NCBI RefSeq assembly: GCF_000463075.2
Contig: NZ_AVAQ01000001.1
Span: forward strand, 62,001-126,000
Direction: 5' to 3'
DNA length: 64,000 nucleotides
Source of the DNA: Lactiplantibacillus plantarum EGD-AQ4
GTDB lineage: Bacteria > Bacillota > Bacilli > Lactobacillales > Lactobacillaceae
The notes beneath the pieces were generated by a model, which was given only the letters and a program-made list of their open reading frames with translations, was not told where the DNA came from and ran no database searches. Below, in pieces: positions 11,043 through 19,215 of the stretch. Every line of letters begins with the position of its first letter. Position 1 is the first letter of the stretch. Position numbers and translations under genes: made by a program.

Positions 11043-11154
11043 TGTTAGGATTGACGAGTTAACTGCATAGTAGGTGAGGACCTGATTGTCACCTGGGTAA
11101 CTGGACCACTAGCAGTGATATTAAGTTAATTTGTAACACGAATTGATTAATTGG

Positions 11155-11196
11155 AATAAGCTCCTCGCGATTTTAGCGCGAGGGGCTTATTTTTTT
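11155..11196 (+). terminator. Rho-independent terminator after the arylsulfotransferase gene
   Basis: The stem ATAAGCTCCTCGCG/CGCGAGGGGCTTAT with loop ATTTTAG is followed by seven T. It probably ends the sulfation operon about 110 nt after the last stop codon. Confidence 0.9.
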
Positions 11197-11328
11197 GAGC
11201 GGAAGTTTGAGCGGAAGTTTGAGCGGAAGTTTGAGCGGAAGTTTGAGCGGAAGTTTGAGCGGAAGTTTGAGCGGAAGTTTGAGCGGAAGTTTGAGCGGAA
11301 GTTTGAGCAGAAGTTTGAGCGGAAGTAG
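11197..11328. repeat. 12-bp tandem repeat (GAGCGGAAGTTT), 11 units
   Basis: Eleven head-to-tail units of GAGCGGAAGTTT start immediately at the T-run of the terminator. Units 1-9 are identical, unit 10 has GAGCAG, and the last unit ends in AG. The near-perfect identity suggests recent slippage expansion. The unit length is a multiple of three, so frames stay open on both strands by chance. Confidence 0.97.
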
Positions 11329-11611
11329 GGGACGTCGACACTGAGTCGTGTGTTGAGGACGACACTTAGCCTGCAATTTTCACTGTACCGAAAACGTTAA
11401 TTAGTCTAAACCAATAAGTTAACAAAATATTCATAACTTCGTCGCAAAATTATCTGAAAATCAGGAATTATTTCATACCGTACCGTAATTAAGTTCATAT
11501 TCCAAGTCTAAAATGGTTCTTGTGTTAATGAATGACCCGGTTTCTGAAGTGGTACCGGGAATGTTCAGATTACTGGAAAGAATAGAAATTAGCTGAAGCG
11601 GAGCGATGACG
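11329..11611. other. upstream region of the SLC13-type permease gene
   Basis: No gene is seen. The stretch is AT-rich and includes the short direct repeat taccgtaccg near 11478-11487. I could not assign a promoter or an operator with confidence. The permease gene probably has its own transcript because a terminator lies upstream. Confidence 0.3.
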
Positions 11612-13390
11612 ATGACCCTCAATATTGCAATAGTTTTAATTACGTTATTAGTATCATTTGTATTAATGGCCATGGAAGTTACCACGCCTAACGCGGTCAT
11701 CCTCTGTGCGCTAGCATTTTTGATGTTCGTGGGGATTTTATCGCCAACGGACGCCTTATCGGGATTTGCCAATGATGGGCTCGCAACAATCGCGTTAATG
11801 TATATTATCGCGTACGCCATTGCGAAGAGTAATTTAATTACCCGGCTGTTTGACCGCATTCTCGGCGATGGCCATAATGAAAAACGGTCGTTGCTGCGGA
11901 TGCTCGCCAGTGTCAGCGTGATTTCACCCTTCATGAACAATACGCCGATCGTGTCAACCTTGACGCCGATGATTCAGCGTTGGACCAAGCGCAAGGGGAT
12001 GGCGGTTTCTAAATTTTTGATTCCATTATCGTACGCCACGATTTTGAGTGGGTTGTTGACGGTGTTAGGGACGTCGACCAACTTGGTGGCGCAGGGCTTA
12101 TTATCGAAGTATAAATTGGCTAAGTTCGGAACGTTTGACCTCGCCATCGTCGGGATTCCAATCACAATTATTGGGCTGATTTACTTACTAACAGTCGGAT
12201 ACCGGCTATTGCCTAGCTATTATGGTAGTAGTGTCGATGATGTCGCCGCTGAACCGAATGATTATTTGATTGAAATGTCGATTTCTGATGAATTTGAACA
12301 CTTGAATGAAACGGTGGCTGAAGCCAAATTGCGGAACTTGCCACGCTCCTTTTTAGCCGCCATTAATCGGGGTGGGCAAGCAATCGTACCGGTTGCGGAT
12401 GATACGGTGTTACGACTCGGCGACCGTCTGTACTTTACCGGGACCTTTGATTGCATCAACGATTTAATGAATATTAAGGGATTGGTCCCGAGTACTCAGA
12501 AAATTAATTTGGCAGATATTACCAACGAACGGGCACGCTTAGTCGAAGTTTCGGTTCCTGACACTTCGAGTTTAGTTAACCAAAGTATCAAGTCCGCCCG
12601 TTTCCGGAACGTCTTCGGCAGTGTCGTCGTTGCGATTCGACGTAACGGGGTCAACCTGGAAGGTCGGCTCGGTGGTATTCGGCTCAAAGGCGGTGACAAC
12701 CTGGTCATGATCACAACGAGTGACCAGGATGAATTGGCGACTTTGAAAGACTTGCACGTCTTCAATTCACAACCAGTCCAGTCCCGTAAACATACCTACA
12801 AAGACTTTTTACCGATTTTCTTATTAGTGGCGACGATCGTCGTTTCAACGATGGGCATTATTGATTTATTTGTTGGTTTGGCTGCATCCTGTGTGGTGTT
12901 ATTCCTGACGAAGTGTGTGTCGATCAGTGACATCGTTAAAGCGGTCGATATGAACGTGCTGTTCCTAGTCGCAAGTAGTTATGGCCTGGGATTAGCGATG
13001 TCCAATGTCGGTGCCGATAAGTTTATTGCAAAGTCGCTAGTTGCCATTACCGGTAACGCATCACCAATCATCTACATGTTTTTGATCTACTTTGTCACGA
13101 ACTTCCTGACAGCTATTTTATCCAACGCGGCGGCGCTCTCGTTAATGTTCCCAGTGGTCGTGTCGGCCGCCAAACTGGAGGACCTGCCCGTTATGATGCT
13201 GGTCATGCTGATCACGATTGCGGCGACGGCAGACTTTTCGACGCCAATCGGCTATCAGACTAACTTGATTGTGTATGGTCCTGGTCATTATAAATTTACT
13301 GATTACTTCAAAGTTGGGATTCCACTGAACTTAATCTGTATGGTCGTCTGCGTCTTCGTTTCGTATTACTACTATATGGTGATACTGTAA
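11612..13390 (+). CDS. SLC13/DASS-type anion permease with two TrkA-C domains (probable sulfate transporter)
   Basis: The protein has 592 residues. It has N-terminal membrane helices, a soluble middle part of about residues 205-385 with two RCK_C/TrkA-C-like segments, and C-terminal helices. The paired DASS signatures are present: SPFMNNTPIV and LGTSTNLVAQ in the first half, SNAAALSLMFP and TPIGYQTNLIVYGPG in the second. Proteins with this layout often carry sulfate or dicarboxylates. Its position after the PAPS cluster favours sulfate, which is an inference. ATG 11606 is only 2 nt from GGAG, whereas ATG 11612 is 8 nt away, so 11612 is used. Confidence 0.85.
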   Translation: MTLNIAIVLITLLVSFVLMAMEVTTPNAVILCALAFLMFVGILSPTDALSGFANDGLATIALMYIIAYAIAKSNLITRLFDRILGDGHNEKRSLLRMLASVSVISPFMNNTPIVSTLTPMIQRWTKRKGMAVSKFLIPLSYATILSGLLTVLGTSTNLVAQGLLSKYKLAKFGTFDLAIVGIPITIIGLIYLLTVGYRLLPSYYGSSVDDVAAEPNDYLIEMSISDEFEHLNETVAEAKLRNLPRSFLAAINRGGQAIVPVADDTVLRLGDRLYFTGTFDCINDLMNIKGLVPSTQKINLADITNERARLVEVSVPDTSSLVNQSIKSARFRNVFGSVVVAIRRNGVNLEGRLGGIRLKGGDNLVMITTSDQDELATLKDLHVFNSQPVQSRKHTYKDFLPIFLLVATIVVSTMGIIDLFVGLAASCVVLFLTKCVSISDIVKAVDMNVLFLVASSYGLGLAMSNVGADKFIAKSLVAITGNASPIIYMFLIYFVTNFLTAILSNAAALSLMFPVVVSAAKLEDLPVMMLVMLITIAATADFSTPIGYQTNLIVYGPGHYKFTDYFKVGIPLNLICMVVCVFVSYYYYMVIL

Positions 13391-13512
13391 TTTTGACGCT
13401 ATTCTGCGGCATGAAGTTTGGCCGACCGCGAATACAAGTGACTAATTGAATAAAATCTGATTGCGTCGCTCGCTGGATGCGGATGACGCGTTAATCAGAG
13501 AAACTAAACGCA

Positions 13513-13540
13513 AGCGTGCAGAACTTCTGGACGCTTTTTT
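13513..13540 (+). terminator. Rho-independent terminator
   Basis: The near-perfect stem AGCGTGCAGAA/TTCTGGACGCT with a short loop runs into TTTTTT. It lies 120 nt after the permease gene and separates it from the MATE gene. The remaining sequence up to 13836 holds no gene. Confidence 0.8.
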
Positions 13541-13836
13541 CGTTATTCGGATTGGTGCCACGGAAAAGGGGATCGTTGCAACAGGGACAACAAAATAACC
13601 AATCTCATTTGCCATGCGATAACGTCAACTGTGCCTTTCTGATTAGTGGTTGCTGACTTGATAATGCCAAGTCGGATGCCCCAAATAATTGCGAAAATAA
13701 ATTATTTAATTTTTAGGGAACAAACCACTAGTATTCTAAAACCAAAGTTGATATACTAGCAAAGTTTGCTTGATTGTTTGGTCAGCAGGAAAACGATTAC
13801 AAGCAGGCCATCTTAATTAACGAAAGGAGTGCGAAA

Positions 13837-15228
13837 ATGAACGATTTAACAAAGGGGAAACCGTTAAAATTAATTTTCTGGTTTACAATTCCATTACTAA
13901 TCGGTAACATTTTTCAGCAATTTTATAGTTTGTCAGACACGTTGATCGTTGGTCAGACGCTTGGGGTCAAGGCTCTAGCAGCAGTCGGGTCAACGGGGAG
14001 TGTCCAGTTCTTGATTATCGGGTTCGCGCAAGGCTTGACGGCCGGACTGTCGATTTTAACGGCGCAACATTTTGGTGCCCGTGATTTTAAAGCAGTTCGG
14101 CGGAGTTTTGCCATCAGTATCGTGATCAGTTTGATCGTCGGCATTATTTTGACGATACTGTCACTGATATTTGTGGACCATATTTTGTTGTTGATGCAGA
14201 CACCGACGGATATTATCGCGGATGCCCGGACCTTCTTACAAATCATGCTTGGTGGGATGTTGGCTCCGATTGGGTTTAACTTGTTGTCAAACATCATTCG
14301 CGCACTCGGCGATAGTCGGACACCGTTGTGGTTTCTGATTATCAGTGCCTTAATTAATATTGGCCTCGAATTACTGTTTATTCTCGTCTTTAAGTGGGGC
14401 ATTGCCGGTGCGAGCTGGGCCACCATCTTGGCGCAAGCGATTGCGACTTTGATGTGCGTGGTATATATCATGGTCAAGGTGCCAATTCTGCACATTGGCT
14501 GGCGACATTTCAAGCTAGTCTGGGCAGAAGTGCGGGCCCATTTAAACGTCGGCTTGCCAATGGCGTTTCAAATGTCGATCATTGCGATTGGGACGATTGT
14601 GTTACAAGCAGCCCTGAATAGTCTCGGAACGAACTCCGTGGCCGCAACGACCGCCGCTCAAAAAATTGACCAGTTGGCCACGCAACCGTTGATGTCATTT
14701 GGTGTCACGATGGCGACCTTCGCGGCTCAAAACTACGGTGCGCACAAGTACGAACGAATTATTACGGGTGTCAAACAAACGATGTGGCTGTCGGGGAGCT
14801 TTAGTGTGGTTGCTGGTCTGATTGAAATTATCTGGGGCAAGCAACTGGTCGGCTTCTTCGTGGGCCATCAAGATATGGCCGTCTTGAACTTGTCGCAGAC
14901 GTATTTCAACGTCATTGGGAGTACTTATTTGTTACTGTCAATGCTCTTCATTATGCGTAATACGCTTCAAGGTCTGGGCCGTAGTGCAATTCCGACGTTG
15001 GCGGGGGCTGCGGAACTCTTCATGCGGGTGTTTGCTGCTTTGATTTTGGTTCGGTTGCTCGGTTATGCCGGGGCATGTAGCTCAGAACCCCTAGCTTGGC
15101 TCGGATCGTGCGCAGTGCTCTTACCAGCCTACATTAAATCTGTCCGCGATTTGCGGCGGCAGGAGCGCATGACGACCGTGGTCGCTGAAGAACCGACGCC
15201 TGTTTTGGCAGATTCAGACAAATCATAA
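13837..15228 (+). CDS. MATE-family multidrug/metabolite exporter
   Basis: The protein has 463 residues and about 12 membrane helices. The N-terminal half has the MatE pattern FTIPLLIGNIFQQFYSLSDTLIVGQTLG-like (residues 15-42), and the second half repeats it (VGLPMAFQMSI). Such proteins export drugs or metabolites by sodium or proton antiport. An upstream in-frame start exists at 13774, but ATG 13837 follows GAAAGGAGTGCGAAA with good spacing and matches the family N-terminus. The gene is alone between terminators. The substrate cannot be told, and a link to the sulfation genes is possible only by proximity. Confidence 0.92.
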   Translation: MNDLTKGKPLKLIFWFTIPLLIGNIFQQFYSLSDTLIVGQTLGVKALAAVGSTGSVQFLIIGFAQGLTAGLSILTAQHFGARDFKAVRRSFAISIVISLIVGIILTILSLIFVDHILLLMQTPTDIIADARTFLQIMLGGMLAPIGFNLLSNIIRALGDSRTPLWFLIISALINIGLELLFILVFKWGIAGASWATILAQAIATLMCVVYIMVKVPILHIGWRHFKLVWAEVRAHLNVGLPMAFQMSIIAIGTIVLQAALNSLGTNSVAATTAAQKIDQLATQPLMSFGVTMATFAAQNYGAHKYERIITGVKQTMWLSGSFSVVAGLIEIIWGKQLVGFFVGHQDMAVLNLSQTYFNVIGSTYLLLSMLFIMRNTLQGLGRSAIPTLAGAAELFMRVFAALILVRLLGYAGACSSEPLAWLGSCAVLLPAYIKSVRDLRRQERMTTVVAEEPTPVLADSDKS

Positions 15229-15355
15229 TTAGGACTTGCAACAAGCTAGATTTTTTGATAATATTTGTTATCAATTTTATTTTAAAAGTCTCTCGGTGGG
15301 TCGCTGGCAATAGTGAACTAGCGATACATCGAAGAAGGGTTAAGGAGTTTAACAC

Positions 15356-15601
15356 ATGGCCGTAGAATTAAAAATTGGCGATTATGTCGCCGGTAAAAAG
15401 TTTGCTTCACTAGAACACGATTTCAAGGGTGAAATTGAAAAAGTGTATGAAAATTCAGTTTTGATCCTCATTAAAGAATTTGAAAAAGCCGACGAACCAA
15501 TCGTCAATGAGTACAACCACCGGGCCGTTGTTCGTAAGGAAGACGCTAAGCTCATCAAGGCGGCACCAAAAGCCAAGGTTGTTCCTCAAAAAGAAGACTA
15601 A
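15356..15601 (+). CDS. DUF2187 family small protein (KOW-like)
   Basis: The protein has 81 residues. It starts with an IGDYVAG and GEIEKVYENSVLI pattern, a small beta-barrel like the KOW fold, and ends with a Lys/Ala/Pro tail. The ATG follows AAGGAG by 8 nt. DUF2187 proteins are common in Firmicutes and have no settled function. It stands alone just before two tRNA genes. The length and the good RBS support a real gene. Confidence 0.85.
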   Translation: MAVELKIGDYVAGKKFASLEHDFKGEIEKVYENSVLILIKEFEKADEPIVNEYNHRAVVRKEDAKLIKAAPKAKVVPQKED

Positions 15602-15664
15602 AAAATTTATAAATAACCATGACAACAGAAAAAATGTATGCTATACTAATTTCTGTTGTTAAAT

Positions 15665-15735
15665 GCGGGTGTAGTTTAGTGGTAAAATTCAAGCTTCCCA
15701 AGCTTGCGTCGCGGGTCCGATTCCCGTCACCCGCT
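15665..15735 (+). tRNA. tRNA-Gly (anticodon CCC)
   Basis: The sequence folds as a 71-nt cloverleaf. Acceptor GCGGGTG pairs with CACCCGC, the D-arm is GTTTAGTGGTAAAA, the anticodon stem is CAAGC/GCTTG with loop TTCCCAA (CCC), and the T-arm is GCGGGTCCGATTCCCGT. CCA is not encoded. Confidence 0.96.
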
Positions 15736-15787
15736 TTGTAGTTAACTTCGAGGTTGAAATGGCCTTTGCTACAAGCTCCTCACTTAT

Positions 15788-15862
15788 GGTCCGTTGGTCT
15801 AGTTGGTTTAGGACGCCTGCCTGTCACGCAGGAGATCACGAGTTCGAGTCTCGTACGGACCG
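15788..15862 (+). tRNA. tRNA-Asp (anticodon GTC)
   Basis: The cloverleaf has acceptor GGTCCGT/ACGGACC, the anticodon loop CTGTCAC (GTC), and T-arm CACGAGTTCGAGTCTCGT. It lies 52 nt after tRNA-Gly and is probably co-transcribed with it. Confidence 0.96.
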
Positions 15863-15875
15863 TAATTTAGATGAG

Positions 15876-15904
15876 AAACGTGTCGTTTGACGGCGCGTTT
15901 TTTT
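15876..15904 (+). terminator. terminator of the tRNA pair
   Basis: The stem AAACGTGTC/GGCGCGTTT (with G-U pairs) is followed by a T-run. Confidence 0.75.
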
Positions 15905-16015
15905 GTTACCATCAACCTCCGAGGTTAAAGTCACTTTATTTACAGAATCCCGGTACAGTCAATTGCTGATTTGCACTGATATTCTGGCCAATTTGGATGA
16001 GAAGAGGAGAAGTTG

Positions 16016-16462
16016 ATGAATTTTACAACGATTGCTTTTGATCAGTTAACGGTGCGCCAATTGCACCAAATCTATCAGTTGCGTGTTGCTGTCTTTGTGG
16101 TTGAACAGCATTGCCCATATCAAGAGGTCGATGATACCGATCTGAACGCTTGGCATTTACTGGGTCAGGATCAACAGGGACACTTGATTGCCTACGCACG
16201 CTTGATGCAGGAAGCCAATCACCAGGCCCGCATTGGACGCGTGCTGACGAATCCGGACTTTCGTGGTCAGGGTGCTGGTAAGCAACTGGTACAACAGGCG
16301 ATTGAGCAGATTAAGACACTGTGGCCGGAAACGATGCAGGTCAATATTCAGGCGCAACATTACTTGGATCGTTTCTATCGCAGCTTTGGCTTTGAACCCG
16401 TTTCAGCCGTGTATCTGGAAGATGATATTCCACATCAGGATATGGTTTTGAAGTTACGCTAG
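16016..16462 (+). CDS. GNAT-family acetyltransferase (ElaA-like)
   Basis: The protein has 148 residues and the single-domain GNAT fold. The acetyl-CoA loop is seen at RVLTNPDFRGQGAGKQLV (motif A, R/QxxGxG/A), and the N-terminal LRVAVFVVEQHCPYQEVDDTD-like stretch (residues 20-40) is typical of ElaA. The ATG at 16016 is 6 nt after AGAGGAG; an in-frame TTG just upstream is less likely. It is a single gene between the tRNA terminator and the argS leader. The substrate is not predictable. Confidence 0.88.
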   Translation: MNFTTIAFDQLTVRQLHQIYQLRVAVFVVEQHCPYQEVDDTDLNAWHLLGQDQQGHLIAYARLMQEANHQARIGRVLTNPDFRGQGAGKQLVQQAIEQIKTLWPETMQVNIQAQHYLDRFYRSFGFEPVSAVYLEDDIPHQDMVLKLR

Positions 16463-16517
16463 TCAAATGCAATAAATTCTGTTATACTAACGCATGGTAA
16501 AAATTTACACGTCTAAT

Positions 16518-16707
16518 GAGAAAGAATAGTACAATAACTGGTCAGCACAGCGAGTTCGGGGTGATGGAAGCCGAATCTGATCCTTACTGGAAGCGCGCTT
16601 TTGAAGACGACAATTCGATAATAAGTGGATGCAATATCAATTAGAGTGGTACCGCGGGAACATCTCGTCTCTTACATGTTATAAAAATATGTAGGGGACT
16701 TTTTTTG
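16518..16707 (+). promoter_or_regulatory. T-box leader of argS
   Basis: The T-box core TAGAGTGGTACCGCGGGAAC lies near 16642. Stem I apical elements (AGCGAGTTCGGG and TGGAAGCCGAA) are upstream. The terminator stem GTCTCTTACAT/ATGTAGGGGAC is at 16667-16700, followed by TTTTTTT. A CGC in GGAAGCGCGC is a possible arginine specifier, but I have not modelled the loop. The leader is compact, about 190 nt. Confidence 0.93.
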
Positions 16708-16735
16708 TCCCGTCACGCAAGTCAAGGAGGACAAT

Positions 16736-18424
16736 ATGGATTACAAACAACTCGTTACGGCAGCCTTAGCGCCTGCCTTACCAGATTTCACCAAGGAAGC
16801 GATTCTTGAAAAACTCGAACAACCAAAGACTTCCAAACAAGGTGATTTGGCCTTTCCAACCTTTACGTTGGCTAAGACATTACACAAAGCACCACAGATG
16901 ATTGCTAGTGACATCGTTGAAAAGGTTGACGATGCTGATTTTGAAAAGGTCGTTGCCATGGGCCCTTACGTCAACTTCTTCTTCAAGAAGGACGCGTTTG
17001 CGGCTGATATTTTAGGCCAAGTCCTAAGCGCTGAAGGTCATTTTGGTGACAGCAAGTTAGGTGAACAGGGTCAAGTGCCAATTGACATGTCATCACCAAA
17101 CATCGCCAAGCCAATCTCAATGGGCCATTTACGCTCAACTGTTATTGGTAATTCATTAGCCAATATCTTAAGTAAGTTGGATTACCAACCTGTCAAGATC
17201 AACCATTTGGGCGACTGGGGCACACAATTCGGTAAGTTAATCACGGCCTACAAGATGTGGGGGAGTGAAGCCGAAGTTAAGGCTGACCCAATCAATAACT
17301 TGTTGAAGTACTACGTGCGGTTCCATAAGGAAGATGTCGACCACCCTGAAATGGACGATGAAGCACGTGAATGGTTCAAAAAGTTGGAAAATGGCGACGA
17401 AGAAGCCACTAAATTGTGGTCATGGTTCCGTTCTGAATCACTGAAAGCTTTCAAGAAGATTTACAAACGGTTAGACATTGACTTTGATTCCTTTAAGGGT
17501 GAAGCCTTCTACAACGACAAGATGCAAGAAGTTGTCGATATCTTGGAAGACAAGCACTTATTGCAAGAAAGCCAAGGTGCTGAAGTGGTTGATTTGAGCA
17601 AATATGACTTAAATCCAGCCCTGATCAAGAAGTCTGATGGCGCGACGCTGTATATTACACGGGACTTAGCTGCCGCAATTTATCGGAAACGGACTTATGA
17701 TTTCGTTCAATCCCTGTACGTCGTGGGTAACGAACAGACGAACCACTTCAAGCAATTAAAGGCCGTCTTGACCGAAATGGGCTTTGACTGGGCGGATGAA
17801 ATTCATCATATTCCATTCGGTTTGATCACTTCTGGTGGTAAGAAGTTGTCAACGCGGAGTGGCCGGGTCATTTTATTAGACAAAGTCTTAGATGATGCCG
17901 TTTCATTAGCACATGAACAAATCGAAGCCAAAAACCCTGACTTACCTAACAAGGATGAAGTTGCGGATGCAGTCGGAATTGGTGCCGTTGTATTCCATGA
18001 TTTGAAGAACGAACGGATGAACAGTTTTGACTTCAACTTGGAAGAAGTCGTTCGCTTTGAAGGTGAAACTGGTCCTTACGTGCAATACGCACATGCTCGG
18101 GCTGAAAGTATCTTACGCAAAGCCGGTAGCCCTGAAATTGCGACGACTGACCAAGCGTTAGCAGATCCTGCCGCCTGGGATACCCTCAAATTATTGAGCG
18201 AATTCCCAGCAACGGTCGTTCGGGCAAGTACCGAATACGAACCATCAGTAGTTGCCAAGTACGCCATCCACTTAGCAAAAGCCTTCAACAAGTACTACGC
18301 TAACACGAAGATCTTAGTTGAAGATGATGACTTGAATGCACGGCTTGCACTGGTCAAGAGTGTCAGCATCGTCTTGAAGGAAGCCCTACGCTTGCTTGGG
18401 GTTAAGGCGCCTGACGAAATGTAA
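16736..18424 (+). CDS. argS: arginyl-tRNA synthetase
   Basis: The protein has 562 residues, normal for bacterial ArgRS (class I). The HIGH-like motif sits in [17 protein letters not shown], and the N-terminal additional domain and C-terminal DALR anticodon-binding domain (from about 440, [16 protein letters not shown]) are both present. It charges tRNA-Arg. The ATG is 7 nt after AAGGAGG. The T-box leader upstream implies control by uncharged tRNA-Arg. A strong terminator follows, so it is transcribed alone. Confidence 0.98.
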   Translation: MDYKQLVTAALAPALPDFTKEAILEKLEQPKTSKQGDLAFPTFTLAKTLHKAPQMIASDIVEKVDDADFEKVVAMGPYVNFFFKKDAFAADILGQVLSAEGHFGDSKLGEQGQVPIDMSSPNIAKPISMGHLRSTVIGNSLANILSKLDYQPVKINHLGDWGTQFGKLITAYKMWGSEAEVKADPINNLLKYYVRFHKEDVDHPEMDDEAREWFKKLENGDEEATKLWSWFRSESLKAFKKIYKRLDIDFDSFKGEAFYNDKMQEVVDILEDKHLLQESQGAEVVDLSKYDLNPALIKKSDGATLYITRDLAAAIYRKRTYDFVQSLYVVGNEQTNHFKQLKAVLTEMGFDWADEIHHIPFGLITSGGKKLSTRSGRVILLDKVLDDAVSLAHEQIEAKNPDLPNKDEVADAVGIGAVVFHDLKNERMNSFDFNLEEVVRFEGETGPYVQYAHARAESILRKAGSPEIATTDQALADPAAWDTLKLLSEFPATVVRASTEYEPSVVAKYAIHLAKAFNKYYANTKILVEDDDLNARLALVKSVSIVLKEALRLLGVKAPDEM

Positions 18425-18450
18425 TTTATGAATCACTAATGTTTAAATGA

Positions 18451-18492
18451 GTCGCTCCGGGAATGAGATAAATTCCTGGGGCGACTTTTTTT
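18451..18492 (+). terminator. terminator of argS
   Basis: The stem GTCGCTCCGGGAAT/ATTCCTGGGGCGAC with loop GAGATAA is followed by TTTTTTT. Confidence 0.93.
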
Positions 18493-18573
18493 GGCCATCT
18501 TAGTGGCCGGAAATACTGGTCTGGGTGCTTCATGAGATTAAGCATCTGAGTCACGACTCTTGATCAAACTTTG

Positions 18574-19038
18574 TTAGCGCGGCCAGATTTGCCGCAAATA
18601 GTGAATGCTTCGCCAAGCCCCAATGATGACGACCAGTGGCCACGCCATCAGTTGTAGGCAACCATGAATAATGAAAGCGACGGTGATTCCCATTAAGTCA
18701 TCTTGATAGTCATTTTTGGCCAATAACATATCGCGGCTGATGACTGGATTGAGTGCGTTATGATAGATTTCGGTGAGGCTCTGATGGTTGCCAGCCGTTT
18801 GGTGCAGTGATTTCGAAGCAGCGGATACCAACTGAAAAGGGTGGTGGGTGAGTTTTGGGACTAACGCCATTAATAAGGGATGCGCGACGAAATAAGCACT
18901 CAGCAAGTAGCCGTTGATGAGGGTCCAGTGGAACTTGAACTGCCCCGTGGGTGATGCTGTCACGGCGTACACCGCGATAATCGTAAATAACGCACACCGG
19001 ATGTAATCACCACCCACGAGCAGGATTAATTTTTTCAT
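18574..19038 (-). CDS. hypothetical membrane protein
   Basis: The protein has 154 residues and I do not recognise its family. Three hydrophobic stretches are visible at about 13-30, 42-62 and 113-137, so it should be an integral membrane protein. The middle part (65-110) is hydrophilic with a SKSLHQTAGNHQ segment. The ATG is preceded by AAGGAG at about 10 nt. It is a single gene, convergent with argS and divergent from the ABC transporter gene. The RBS and membrane pattern support translation; the function is unknown. Confidence 0.65.
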   Translation of the reverse strand: MKKLILLVGGDYIRCALFTIIAVYAVTASPTGQFKFHWTLINGYLLSAYFVAHPLLMALVPKLTHHPFQLVSAASKSLHQTAGNHQSLTEIYHNALNPVISRDMLLAKNDYQDDLMGITVAFIIHGCLQLMAWPLVVIIGAWRSIHYLRQIWPR

Positions 19039-19174
19039 GATGCGTCATCTCCTTACTTAATCTATTTTTTGCTTGATTATAGCGAATAATTAGCGCTTTG
19101 ATGGTCTTAATTCCTTAATAAGGCAAGTTTCGATACCAAATAGTTCCGCAATCGTTTTGAGCGACCGGGTGGTA

Positions 19175-19194
19175 TTCTGAAGGGTAATTCAGAA
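19175..19194. promoter_or_regulatory. inverted repeat upstream of the ABC transporter gene
   Basis: TTCTGAA and TTCAGAA form a perfect 7-bp dyad with a 6-nt spacer, 21 nt before the start codon. It may be an operator or a small hairpin in the leader. No adjacent regulator gene is present. Confidence 0.4.
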
Positions 19195-19215
19195 AGCCAT
19201 ATTGGGGGCCTGGTG

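Noticed and set aside
11143-11328. Frame encoding a start followed by ERKF repeats (and AQTS repeats on the other strand)
   Set aside because: It runs through a terminator hairpin and a tandem repeat whose unit is a multiple of three, so it stays open by chance; there is no RBS.
11197-11328. CRISPR-like array
   Set aside because: The units are contiguous 12-mers without spacers; this is a minisatellite, and no cas genes are present.
4888-13390. Assimilatory sulfate reduction for cysteine
   Set aside because: Only activation genes are present; PAPS reductase and sulfite reductase are absent from the window and a sulfotransferase heads the operon.
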